Of a stretch of DNA of 24,277 nt, positions 1 to 6,812 are shown one piece after another (within the stretch, counting starts at the first letter, position 1; every line of letters starts with the position of its first letter). The notes below the pieces were generated by a model. It made no database searches and had not been told where the DNA came from. It saw nothing but the letters and a program-made list of their open reading frames with translations. Origin of the DNA: IDS-8 sp965651325 (lineage in GTDB: Bacteria; Pseudomonadota; Gammaproteobacteria; Steroidobacterales; Woeseiaceae); contig CBFGSB010000024.1 of assembly GCA_965651325.1 (NCBI GenBank), positions 1 through 24,277 on the forward strand, in the 5' to 3' direction. Position numbers and translations under genes: made by a program.

Positions 1-57
1 GGGGGCCTTTGGGGGAAATAAAGCGGACCGAAGGGAGCCATTCCCCCAAAGGCCCCC
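1..57. repeat. 17-bp perfect inverted repeat
   Basis: Bases 1-17 and 41-57 are exact reverse complements, separated by 23 bases (18-40). The arms contain runs of five G or C either side of CCTTT/AAAGG. The element lies 54 bases beyond the 3' end of the minus-strand tRNA-Gly gene, so it could terminate that transcript, although no long T run follows. It could also be a small palindromic repeat or miniature mobile element cut by the window edge. The structure is seen directly; the role is not known. Confidence 0.6.
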
Positions 58-110
58 CGCCGGCCACGCCGACTGCGGCTGCCCCGCACAAGCGCCAACC
101 CAAGCGAACC

Positions 111-184
111 TGGAGCGGGTGAAGGGAATCGAACCCTCATTCTTAGCTTGGGAAGCTAATGTTCTACCATTGAACTACACCCGC
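111..184 (-). tRNA. glyU: tRNA-Gly, anticodon CCC
   Basis: Read on the minus strand, the sequence folds as a standard 74-base tRNA with an encoded 3' CCA (bases 111-113). The acceptor stem begins GCGGGTG and pairs with its complement before the discriminator. The T arm carries GGTTCGATTCC. The anticodon stem TTAGC/GCTAA encloses the loop TTCCCAA, which places CCC at positions 34-36, so the tRNA reads the glycine codon GGG. From memory the sequence is very close to E. coli glyU. A TAGAAT hexamer on the minus strand (complement of 197-202) sits about 12 bases upstream of the tRNA 5' end and is a plausible -10 element; no clear -35 accompanies it. Confidence 0.96.
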
Positions 185-231
185 CAGCGCCGCGATATTC
201 TAGCAGCGAACCTTTCCGGAGGAACGGGAAA

Positions 232-1149
232 ATGACAGCCGGCCTACACCGCCGCGACTTCCTGCGGGTCACCGGGCTCAGCGCCCTCGCACTAGCGCTT
301 CCCCGGCCCGCGCGGCCCGCGCCGTCCATGGCAAAGCGCGCTATCCCGGCCACCGGCGAATCCATCCCCGTCGTAGGCCTCGGCACCTCGCACGAGTTCG
401 ACGAAGTGCCCGCGGACGGCGGCGAGCAGCTCAAAGCCGTGCTGCGCGCGCTCGTCGACGAGGGCGGCACGCTGGTCGACACGGCGCCGGCATACGGCAA
501 TGCCGAACGTATCCTCGGCCGCTTCATGGACGGGCTCGATCTCACCGATGCGCTGTTCGTGTCGACGAAGGTGAGCTCACGGGGTGCCGAACGCGGCCTC
601 GCATCCATGGAGCGTTCGCAGGCGCTGCTCGGCAAACGGCCGCTCGACCTCATGATGGTACACAGCCTGGTCGACGCCGAAACGCAGCTCGCCAACCTGC
701 GGCGCTGGAAAGATGAGGGCCGGGTGCGCTACATCGGCATCACCACCTCGCGCCAGGACGGTCACGAGCAGATGGAGTCGCTCATCCGCTCGCACGATCT
801 GGATTTCGTCCAGGTGAACTATTCGCCCATGGAAACCGAGGCGGCGGAAAGGGTCATTCCCGCCGCGGCCGAGCGCGGCGCGGCCGTCATGATCAACCGC
901 GCTTTCGGCAACGGCGCCTACTTCGCGCGCATCGGGGGTCGGCCGCTACCGGATTGGGCGGGGGACTTCGGCTGCGAAAGCTGGGCGCAGTTCTCGCTCA
1001 AGTACATCCTCGGCCACCCGGACGTCACCTGCGTGCTCGCGGCGACCAGCAATCCCGGGCACATGCGCGACAACGCGCAAGCCGGCTTCGGTCCCCTGCC
1101 CGACGCCGCGGCCCGCAAGCGCATCGTCGAGCACTTGCAGTCGATCTAG
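232..1149 (+). CDS. Tat-exported aldo/keto reductase
   Basis: This 305-residue protein should reduce a carbonyl substrate with NADPH in a TIM-barrel active site. The AKR catalytic tetrad is complete: D83 and Y88 in VDTAPAYG, K113 in VSTKV and H144 in MMVHS. The N-terminus has a twin-arginine signal (R7-R8 in HRRDFLR, then a hydrophobic stretch to about residue 24 and a Pro/Ala-rich region), so the enzyme is probably exported folded, with cofactor bound, to the periplasm. The C-terminal ATSNPGHM segment stands where AKRs bind the NADPH phosphate but differs from the usual ASKPEQ-like form. The start follows a strong GGAGGAA site (218-224). It ends 7 bases from the convergent stop of the next gene. 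A paralogue lies at 21966-22913. The substrate is unknown. Confidence 0.9.
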   Translation: MTAGLHRRDFLRVTGLSALALALPRPARPAPSMAKRAIPATGESIPVVGLGTSHEFDEVPADGGEQLKAVLRALVDEGGTLVDTAPAYGNAERILGRFMDGLDLTDALFVSTKVSSRGAERGLASMERSQALLGKRPLDLMMVHSLVDAETQLANLRRWKDEGRVRYIGITTSRQDGHEQMESLIRSHDLDFVQVNYSPMETEAAERVIPAAAERGAAVMINRAFGNGAYFARIGGRPLPDWAGDFGCESWAQFSLKYILGHPDVTCVLAATSNPGHMRDNAQAGFGPLPDAAARKRIVEHLQSI

Positions 1150-1156
1150 CCGGCGC

Positions 1157-2122
1157 TCAGAGCGCTTCGGCCGTCAGGTTCAAGAGTGCCGGCACGTCGC
1201 TCGGCTTGTACAGCCCGACCTGCAGCAGGTTCACCGGCTCGATCGGCTGTGCCGTGATGACGAAGCGATCCTTGCCTTTCAGGAACTCAAGGTAGGGATC
1301 GATGACATACTCGTCGAACTCGATGCCGTTCGTTCCAGCGACGGCCTGGAAGGCATCCACGCGGGCCGCGATGACGGTTTCCGCCGGCAGCTCCTTCACC
1401 TCGGTGCAGAGCTTCATGACGCGCTCTTCGAGCGACCGATCCACGTATTCCAGCCGCCCCTTCACCAGCCTCGGCTGGAACGCACCCATCATCATGGCTT
1501 GCGGCGTCGGCGTGCCGGCGAAGGTCAGCACGACCGACATGTCGTACATATCGGCGATGTCGGTCGACATGTCGACCTGGAACTGCCCGTTCACCTGCCG
1601 GTATCCGGCGGCCGCGTCGATGACGAGCTCGCGGTAACCGAGTTCCTTAAGCGTCGCAGCCGAGAAGCCGAATTTCCCGGTGCAGGCCGATGCCGGATCC
1701 GTGTCTTCCTGCACGCCATACTGCGCGCGCCGCGCCGTCTCGACGACGCGCATGAAATCGGCGTCGGTCGCCACCCGGATGCCTTTGAACACGACGCCCA
1801 GCTCCTCCGGAATCTCGGGGGCGCCCCCCGAGCTGCTGCCGATACTGGCGAGGTCCAGGAGCTGGAAGTAGCCGCCCGTCACGAGCTCGACGCTGGCGAT
1901 ATGTACCGGATCCGCGAAGCCGGTGATGCGCGCGCTGATGCCGTCGATGCTCAGGTTACCCGAGAACGTCGAACTGACACCCTCGTATTCGACGTCCACC
2001 ATCGGCCGGGCCGCTTCGAGCACGAGGTCGAGATTGCGGCTTACCTTGTCGTGCAGGTAGTACTTCGAACCGAAGTACCCGAGTGCACCCAGCACCACGG
2101 CGCAGATCAGCAGTTGTTTCAT
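1157..2122 (-). CDS. Membrane-anchored protein of unknown function
   Basis: I do not recognise this 321-residue protein. It has one N-terminal hydrophobic segment (about residues 3-20) ending in a Tyr/Lys-rich boundary, which suggests an uncleaved anchor with the remainder in the periplasm. The soluble part alternates short beta-like stretches (for example LSIDGISARITGF and FQVDMSTDIADM), loosely recalling AsmA/YdgA-like envelope proteins, but I see no diagnostic motif. Two cysteines (in ASACTG and KLCTEV) could form a disulfide. The ATG start follows a GGGAG site four to five bases upstream. It is third in a minus-strand row, 113 bases after the PLP enzyme gene, so it may be transcribed separately. 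Coding status is well supported by length, start signal and a compact position between neighbours. Confidence 0.75.
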   Translation of the reverse strand: MKQLLICAVVLGALGYFGSKYYLHDKVSRNLDLVLEAARPMVDVEYEGVSSTFSGNLSIDGISARITGFADPVHIASVELVTGGYFQLLDLASIGSSSGGAPEIPEELGVVFKGIRVATDADFMRVVETARRAQYGVQEDTDPASACTGKFGFSAATLKELGYRELVIDAAAGYRQVNGQFQVDMSTDIADMYDMSVVLTFAGTPTPQAMMMGAFQPRLVKGRLEYVDRSLEERVMKLCTEVKELPAETVIAARVDAFQAVAGTNGIEFDEYVIDPYLEFLKGKDRFVITAQPIEPVNLLQVGLYKPSDVPALLNLTAEAL

Positions 2123-2232
2123 TGCGGCTCCCGTAAGGGCGCGTAACAGCTTGCCGATACTGGAGAAGCGCGCTGCGGGAGACGAGCGAGCGTGTCACAA
2201 AATATGCGCGGTACGCGGCAAGCAACGGGAAT

Positions 2233-2252
2233 GCGTCACAGTTTCGTGACGC
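2233..2252 (-). terminator. Stem-loop spanning the stop of the PLP enzyme gene
   Basis: GCGTCAC (2233-2239) and GTGACGC (2246-2252) form a perfect 7-bp stem with a 6-base loop. The stem includes the TGA stop of the minus-strand gene ending at 2236. No T run follows, so it is a weak intrinsic terminator candidate or a 3'-end mRNA-stabilising hairpin. Confidence 0.35.
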
Positions 2253-3390
2253 TTTCCAGGGCCTGCTCGAGATCGGCGATGAGGTCACCCGGCGTTTCGA
2301 GGCCGATGGACAGGCGCAGCAGGTCCGCGGGAATCGGGCTCGCCGGGCCTTCCATGGTGTAGCGATGCTCGACCAGGCTCTCGACGCCGCCGAGCGAGGT
2401 CGCGCGGATGAACACGCGGCAGGCTTTCGCTACCGCGAGCGCCCCGTCCGCCCCGCCCTTTACCCGCAGGGACAGCATACCGCCGAAACCGCCGTGCATC
2501 TGGCGGCGCGCGGCGGCGTGGCCGGGGTGCGATGCCAGTCCCGGGTACAGTACCTGCTCGAGCTGCGGATGCCCTTCGAAATGCTGCGCGAGCCGCAGCG
2601 CCGTGGCACTCGCCCTCGCTACTCGCAGGAACAGCGTGCGCATGCCGCGCTGCAGCAGCCACGCCTCGAAAGAACCGAGTATCGATCCACCCTCGGCACG
2701 CACCTCGCGTATCCTGCTCCACTGCTCGTCATCGCGCGCCGTGACCAGCGCGCCGGCCACCACGTCGCCGTGACCGTTCAGGTACTTCGTGGCGGAATGC
2801 ATCACGAGATCGGCGCCGAGCTCGATCGGCCGCGTCAGCACCGGCGTTGGCACCGTCGAATCGACCACGAGCAGCGCGCCGCAGCCGCGGGCGATCTCCG
2901 CCGCCCGCGCGATGTCGATGACGTCCCAGGTCGGGTTGCAGGGCGTTTCGATCCAGATCAGGCGCGTGCCGGCCTTCGCCGCGGCGGCGAGCGCATCCGG
3001 TGACGTGGGATCGAACAGCTCCACCTCGAGTCCCCACTGGTCGGCGAAACGCAGCATCCAGTTGCGCAAGCCCCAGTACATGACCTGCGGCGCGACAATC
3101 CGGTCGCCGGGCGTGAGCGTCTGCAGCACGGCCATGGCCGCCGCCATGCCGGACGGGAACAACAGCGCACCGGCACCGCCTTCCAGCTCGGCGAGCATCC
3201 GTTCCGCCGGCAGGAACGTCGGGTTGTGGTCGCGCGCGTAGTTGAGCCCGGCAATAAGCTCGTAGCGGTCATTGCGCGCGAACGTGGATGACGGCTGCAC
3301 CGGCGGCACGACTGCACCTGTTTGCGGGTCGACGTAATGCATGCCCTGCGCAACGAGGGTTTCGGTCGTGGGAACTTGCTTCTCCGCCAT
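2236..3390 (-). CDS. Cys/Met-metabolism PLP-dependent enzyme (cystathionine lyase/synthase type)
   Basis: A 384-residue fold-type I PLP enzyme of the Cys/Met metabolism family, which contains cystathionine gamma-synthase, cystathionine lyases and methionine gamma-lyase. The Schiff-base lysine is K202 in HSATKYLNGHGD, the family signature. D177 in VVDSTV should contact the pyridine nitrogen, SGM at 80-82 forms the phosphate-binding turn, Y51/R53 in NYARDHNP match the cross-subunit phosphate contact, and Y105 in VMYWG can stack on the ring. Length is normal. It is cytosolic and probably acts in sulfur amino acid interconversion, but lyase and synthase cannot be separated by eye. The start follows GGAGAAA. 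The membrane-protein gene upstream ends 20 bases before this start, so the two are probably cotranscribed. No met or cys pathway gene lies beside it. Confidence 0.9.
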   Translation of the reverse strand: MAEKQVPTTETLVAQGMHYVDPQTGAVVPPVQPSSTFARNDRYELIAGLNYARDHNPTFLPAERMLAELEGGAGALLFPSGMAAAMAVLQTLTPGDRIVAPQVMYWGLRNWMLRFADQWGLEVELFDPTSPDALAAAAKAGTRLIWIETPCNPTWDVIDIARAAEIARGCGALLVVDSTVPTPVLTRPIELGADLVMHSATKYLNGHGDVVAGALVTARDDEQWSRIREVRAEGGSILGSFEAWLLQRGMRTLFLRVARASATALRLAQHFEGHPQLEQVLYPGLASHPGHAAARRQMHGGFGGMLSLRVKGGADGALAVAKACRVFIRATSLGGVESLVEHRYTMEGPASPIPADLLRLSIGLETPGDLIADLEQALESVTKL

Positions 3391-3409
3391 GCGGGTTTCT
3401 CCGGGTCGT

Positions 3410-4129
3410 TCAGTACGGGCGGTATGGCCGCCGGAAATGCAGCACCAGCGACAGGACGAGCACTGCGAGCGAGCCGTGCATGGCCAGCCGCCAGTAGTTC
3501 ACCGCCTGTGCCACAATCTCGAACGTTTCGACGTATATCGTTTCGCAGGCGCCGTCGCCGGTATCTTCACGCGTCGTGCTGGTACCGCGCTTGCTGCCGC
3601 CACTGCCGTAGCTCGCGAGCAGCCCACGCACGTGCACCTGGTCACCGATGCGGACGTCGGTCACCGCTTCGCGAATCCGGGGATCATCCGAAATCAGGTG
3701 GTTGTTCGACATGCCGTTCATCTGGAAACTCGCCCAGGCTGCACTGCTGGACGTCTTCACGTTGCAGGTGAACACGCCGTTCCAGAATTCGAGCTCGGGA
3801 AGATATTCGCTTTGTGCATTATCACCCCAGAGGACGCAAAGGTCAGCCATGTTGAGGTGATCGTTCGCCCGCCGGTGCATGCGGCTGGAATCCTTGTGGT
3901 GCCGATACGAGACGACCAGGCCGTACAGGTCGTACTCGAACTGGGGCTCGACCCGGTAGTCGACGCCGCTCCAGCGGGCCGTAAACGCCTTCCGCTCGGT
4001 CGGCAACTGCCGCGGCTCGTGCTGGACGGGCGGGACGACCTCCACGCCCGCCGGCACGTCGTTGCGTTTCCAGAACGAAACGGCGAGCACCGCGCACGAC
4101 GCCAGCAGCATGAGTCCGTTTATACGCAA
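3410..4129 (-). CDS. Two-helix membrane protein of unknown function
   Basis: This 239-residue protein has a hydrophobic helix at about residues 4-20, a soluble middle portion of roughly 190 residues, and a second helix near residues 213-231 followed by a basic tail (RRPYRPY). The topology suggests an inner-membrane protein with its central domain in the periplasm. The middle contains several cysteines (ADLCVLWG, VFTCNVKT, GACETIYV) and a segment IGDQVHVRGLLASYG that resembles a small OB-like beta-barrel strand, but I cannot name a family. The chosen start is TTG at 4127-4129, preceded by an AGGGTG site. The first in-frame ATG, six codons later, lacks a ribosome binding site. It is first in a probable two-gene unit with the PLP enzyme gene. 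Confidence 0.72.
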   Translation of the reverse strand: MRINGLMLLASCAVLAVSFWKRNDVPAGVEVVPPVQHEPRQLPTERKAFTARWSGVDYRVEPQFEYDLYGLVVSYRHHKDSSRMHRRANDHLNMADLCVLWGDNAQSEYLPELEFWNGVFTCNVKTSSSAAWASFQMNGMSNNHLISDDPRIREAVTDVRIGDQVHVRGLLASYGSGGSKRGTSTTREDTGDGACETIYVETFEIVAQAVNYWRLAMHGSLAVLVLSLVLHFRRPYRPY

Positions 4130-4229
4130 TGCGTCACCCTGGCCCTTGAAAGTCGGGCGAAGGTACCACCGCCGAATTGCATAATGCTATGGTACGGTGA
4201 CCGTTTCCGGAGAATGAGCCGGGGCAAAG
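4130..4229. promoter_or_regulatory. Divergent promoter region
   Basis: These 100 bases separate the minus-strand membrane-protein gene from the plus-strand kinase gene and must hold both transcription starts. The only AT-rich core lies around 4175-4192 (ATTGCATAATGCTATGG), with a CATAAT hexamer on the plus strand and CATTAT on the minus strand as possible -10 elements. I could not pair either with a convincing -35 at 16-18 bases. Confidence 0.3.
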
Positions 4230-5084
4230 ATGCCCGACACCCCCGACGATCGCACCGTCTGTTGCCTCGGCAGCATGACGATGGACCGGGTCCTTACCTT
4301 GCAGGCGCCCGGGCTGCTCGGCACGACGAACCCGGTAGCGGGCGAAAAGGTCGCGGGCGGCATGGCGCTCAATGTCGCGGCGGCGCTCGCGAACCTGTCA
4401 GTCGGGTGCAAGCTGATCGCGGTTGTCGGCGACGATAATGACGGCCGGGTTGTCCTGGCAGAAGCGGGCCGGCAGGGAATCGATATCGGCCTCGTGCAGA
4501 AGAGCTTGTCGAAGCCGACCGGTTCGTCGACCGCGGTCGTCGACCTCGACGGCAAGCTGTTCGTGGGCTTCGCCGATATGGCAATCTGCGAGACGATGGA
4601 CCGGGGTTTCATCCAGAACCGCTGGCTCCAGATCGGCAACGCCGCGCTCGTGTTTGCCGACACGAGCCTGCCGGCGGATTCCCTCGCCTACCTGCTGGCG
4701 GGCTGCCGGGAGCACGGGCTGCCCCTGGTGATCGACGCGACGTCCACGGCAAGCGCGCGCAAGCTCCCGCTCAATTTGCACGGGCTCGAGCTCCTGGTGT
4801 GCAGCTCCGACCAGGCGCGCGCCATCCTCGGCGACGAGCTCACCGGGGTTCCGGGTTCGATGGCCTCGGCACTGTGCCAGCGGGGCGCCGACACCACGGT
4901 GGTGACGGCGGATGCGGCGCTGTCGCTCGCAAGTGCCGACACCGGCACGGCCGAGCTCCGGGCAGACGTGGCGCCGCTGTCCGGGAATGACCGCGCCCGG
5001 CTTGTCGCCGGCGCCATCCAGGGGCGCCTGCAGGGAGAAAGCTGGCAGCAAAGCCTGGAGAACGCCCTTGTTGCAGGAACCTGA
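4230..5084 (+). CDS. PfkB-family kinase, divergent and apparently C-terminally shortened
   Basis: A 284-residue PfkB/ribokinase-fold protein, most like pseudouridine kinase or small sugar kinases that use ATP and Mg. The N-terminal half is ordinary: a substrate-binding strand (CLGSMTMDRV), a GG motif (AGGMALNVAAALANL) and VVGDDNDG. The usual second signature DTTGAGD near the C-terminus is replaced by PLSGNDRARLVAG. The catalytic Asp may survive in SGND, but the GAG anion hole and preceding DT are lost. The protein stops at ALVAGT where relatives normally continue about 15-20 residues through the last helix. The TGA stop (5082-5084) belongs to the CCTGATAC motif that begins the adjacent repeat cluster, so the end was probably replaced by repeat insertion. 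It may be weakly active or decaying. No psuG partner is present in the window. Confidence 0.8.
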   Translation: MPDTPDDRTVCCLGSMTMDRVLTLQAPGLLGTTNPVAGEKVAGGMALNVAAALANLSVGCKLIAVVGDDNDGRVVLAEAGRQGIDIGLVQKSLSKPTGSSTAVVDLDGKLFVGFADMAICETMDRGFIQNRWLQIGNAALVFADTSLPADSLAYLLAGCREHGLPLVIDATSTASARKLPLNLHGLELLVCSSDQARAILGDELTGVPGSMASALCQRGADTTVVTADAALSLASADTGTAELRADVAPLSGNDRARLVAGAIQGRLQGESWQQSLENALVAGT

Positions 5085-5207
5085 TACAACCTAATACGTG
5101 TCAGGTTTATTTTCCTGATACGTGTCAGGTTTATTTTCGCGAACTGATACGGCCTGATACGTGTCAGGTTTATTTTCGCGTTAAGAACACAACAAAATAA
5201 ACCTGAC
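5080..5207. repeat. Cluster of short interspersed repeats, three direct and one inverted copy
   Basis: A 20-base unit (TACGTGTCAGG followed by TTTATTTTC) occurs exactly at 5095-5114, 5119-5138 and 5158-5177. The last two copies share a longer 28-base identity (5114-5141 and 5153-5180). The core is repeated inverted at 5194-5207, forming with 5163-5176 a perfect 14-bp stem around a 17-base loop. A fragment CCTGATAC at 5080-5087 overlaps the kinase stop. The cluster lies between the convergent ends of the kinase gene and rarD. The head-to-tail plus inverted arrangement resembles REP/BIME elements mobilised by REP-associated tyrosine transposases (Y1_Tnp). No such transposase is in the window, so mobilisation would be in trans. 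The stem may also terminate transcription from both sides. Confidence 0.88.
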
Positions 5208-5247
5208 CCCTTTTAGGCCCTTCTAGGCCTGAGCCTTTTCCGGCCTG

Positions 5248-6168
5248 TCATTGCGGCAGTTTGCGGCTCGCGCGCCAGGCGTCCGCGCAGAACACCAGCA
5301 CCGCCACCCAGATCAGCAGGAAGCAGATCGCGTGCGGGACGGTGAGACGCTCGCCGAACAGCAGCCCCATCAGGAACTGCAGGGACGGCGCGATAAATTG
5401 CATGATGCCGATCGTCGAGAGGCGCAGGCGGCGCGCCGCGAGCGCGAAGAACAAGAGCGGCAGCGCTGTCAGGGGACCCGCGAGTACGAGCAGTGCGGAC
5501 ATCCCGGGGTCGCCCGGACCGAACACCGCGCCGCCCGCTGCCGTAATCCATGCCACGTAAGCGATCGAGGGTGGCAGGAGCACGAGCGTTTCGACGAACA
5601 GGCCGGGCATCCCCCCGACCTTGACCCGGCTGCGAATGACGCCATAGATCGTGAACGACGTGGCCAGCACCAGCGCCAGGAACGGGAACTCTCCCCCACT
5701 GACCGTCAGGACCGCGACGCCGGCCGCGGCCAGCAGTACGGCGGCGGTTTGCATTCCCCGCAGCCGCTCGTGCATGAACCATACTCCGACCGCGACGTAC
5801 ATCAGCGGATTGATGTAGTAGCCGAGAGCCGCCTGGAAAATGTGGCCCGTCTGCACGGCAATGATGTAACCGAGCCAGTTGATCCCGATGAATACGGCTG
5901 CCAGTGAGAGGAACATCAGCGTGCGCCGCTCGCGCAACGCCTGGCGGACGTCCGGCCACTGCCGGCGCGCGTGCACGACCAGCGCGCCGAACGGCACCGC
6001 CCACAGGACCCGGTGCGCCAGCACCTCCAGCGCCGGTACCGCGGCGATGATCACGAAATAGACCGGCGTGAAGCCCCACACCGTATAAGCGAGCAGCGCG
6101 GCAAGAAAACCGTTGCGCGCACGATCCTCGTCCCGTTCGGCCGATGCGGGAACAGAAGCTTCGTTCAC
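5248..6168 (-). CDS. rarD: RarD-type EamA-family transporter
   Basis: A 306-residue integral inner-membrane protein with about ten predicted hydrophobic helices in two EamA repeats. RarD landmarks are visible: the opening AYTVWGFTPVYF, the helix-loop LAHRVLWAVPFG, INWLGYIIAV, and ALGYYINPLM. Length matches the family (about 295-305). RarD proteins are drug/metabolite-superfamily transporters; E. coli RarD is linked to chloramphenicol sensitivity, but the natural substrate is unclear. The start is GTG (6166-6168) with only a weak GGA upstream. An ATG is not available nearby in frame. It is followed by the repeat cluster, and the DUF1993 gene lies 113 bases upstream on the same strand, with two short hairpins between them. 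Confidence 0.92.
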   Translation of the reverse strand: MNEASVPASAERDEDRARNGFLAALLAYTVWGFTPVYFVIIAAVPALEVLAHRVLWAVPFGALVVHARRQWPDVRQALRERRTLMFLSLAAVFIGINWLGYIIAVQTGHIFQAALGYYINPLMYVAVGVWFMHERLRGMQTAAVLLAAAGVAVLTVSGGEFPFLALVLATSFTIYGVIRSRVKVGGMPGLFVETLVLLPPSIAYVAWITAAGGAVFGPGDPGMSALLVLAGPLTALPLLFFALAARRLRLSTIGIMQFIAPSLQFLMGLLFGERLTVPHAICFLLIWVAVLVFCADAWRASRKLPQ

Positions 6169-6264
6169 GGAATCCGTACTGCACGTCCAGGGACGCGCAT
6201 CGTGCGCGATGCCATGGCGGCGGGCACACCCGCGCTCGCTGACAGGACCATTCGCCGCAGCATC

Positions 6265-6279
6265 GCGCGCAATGCGCGC
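6265..6279 (-). terminator. GC hairpin just after the DUF1993 stop
   Basis: GCGCGC at 6265-6270 and 6274-6279 forms a perfect 6-bp stem with a 3-base loop, three bases beyond the TAG stop of the minus-strand gene ending at 6282. No T run follows. A second perfect hairpin (GCATCG 6197-6202 with CGATGC 6207-6212) lies in the same 113-base spacer, which otherwise holds no recognisable signal. Confidence 0.3.
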
Positions 6280-6281
6280 TC

Positions 6282-6791
6282 CTAGGGTGCGCTGCCCAGG
6301 TAATCGCGCTTGCCGATCGCAAGCCCGTTGTGGCGCAGGATGTTGTACGCCGTGGTCACGTGAAAATAGAAATTGGGCAGCACGAAACCGAGAATGTACT
6401 CCCGCCCACTGAAGCTCAGGGTCTGGTTCGGCAGCTTCATTTCGATCGACTTATCTTCCGAACCCACGAATTGGTCCGGCTTGAAAGTCGCGAGGTAATC
6501 CAGCGCCTTGCGGATGCGGGCGTGCACGTCCTCGAACGTCTCCTCGTCGTCCGGCCATTTCGGCATCTCCGTTCCCGACAACCGTGCAGCGGCGCCTTTC
6601 GCGGTATCGGTCGCGATGCGTACCTGCGCCACGAACGGCAGCATATCCGGGTACAGGCGGGCCTGTATGAGCACCGCGGGATCGATTTTCCTTTCCTTCG
6701 CGTATTCCTCGGCCATCGTTACGATGCGATCGAGGTTCAGCAGCATGCGCGACAGCGCGGCCACGGTCTGGTCGAATATGGAAATACTCAC
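6282..6791 (-). CDS. DUF1993 domain protein
   Basis: A 169-residue soluble protein matching DUF1993, a family of about 165-175 residues with a four-helix, DinB-like bundle. Features I recognise are the N-terminal FDQTVAALSRMLLNLDRIV, the segment LIQARLYPDMLPFVAQVRIATD, and the late GREYILGFVLPNFYFHVTTAYNILRHNG. The final His residues (YFHVTTAYNILRHNG) sit where DinB-like proteins can bind metal, but whether this one does is not known. No enzymatic role has been established for the family. The start is GTG (6789-6791) after a good AGGGAGA site. The gene begins 21 bases after yheS on the same strand, so the two may share a transcript. Confidence 0.9.
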   Translation of the reverse strand: MSISIFDQTVAALSRMLLNLDRIVTMAEEYAKERKIDPAVLIQARLYPDMLPFVAQVRIATDTAKGAAARLSGTEMPKWPDDEETFEDVHARIRKALDYLATFKPDQFVGSEDKSIEMKLPNQTLSFSGREYILGFVLPNFYFHVTTAYNILRHNGLAIGKRDYLGSAP

Positions 6792-6812
6792 GGGGTCTCC
6801 CTGTGTTGGTCC

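Noticed and set aside
5095..5180. Possible CRISPR array
   Set aside because: Gaps between units are 4 and 19 bases and unequal, one copy is inverted, and no cas gene is near.
5213..6322. Minus-strand frame of 369 codons overlapping rarD
   Set aside because: Composition is Arg/Gly-rich frame-shifted rarD; the RarD frame has the correct helices and motifs.
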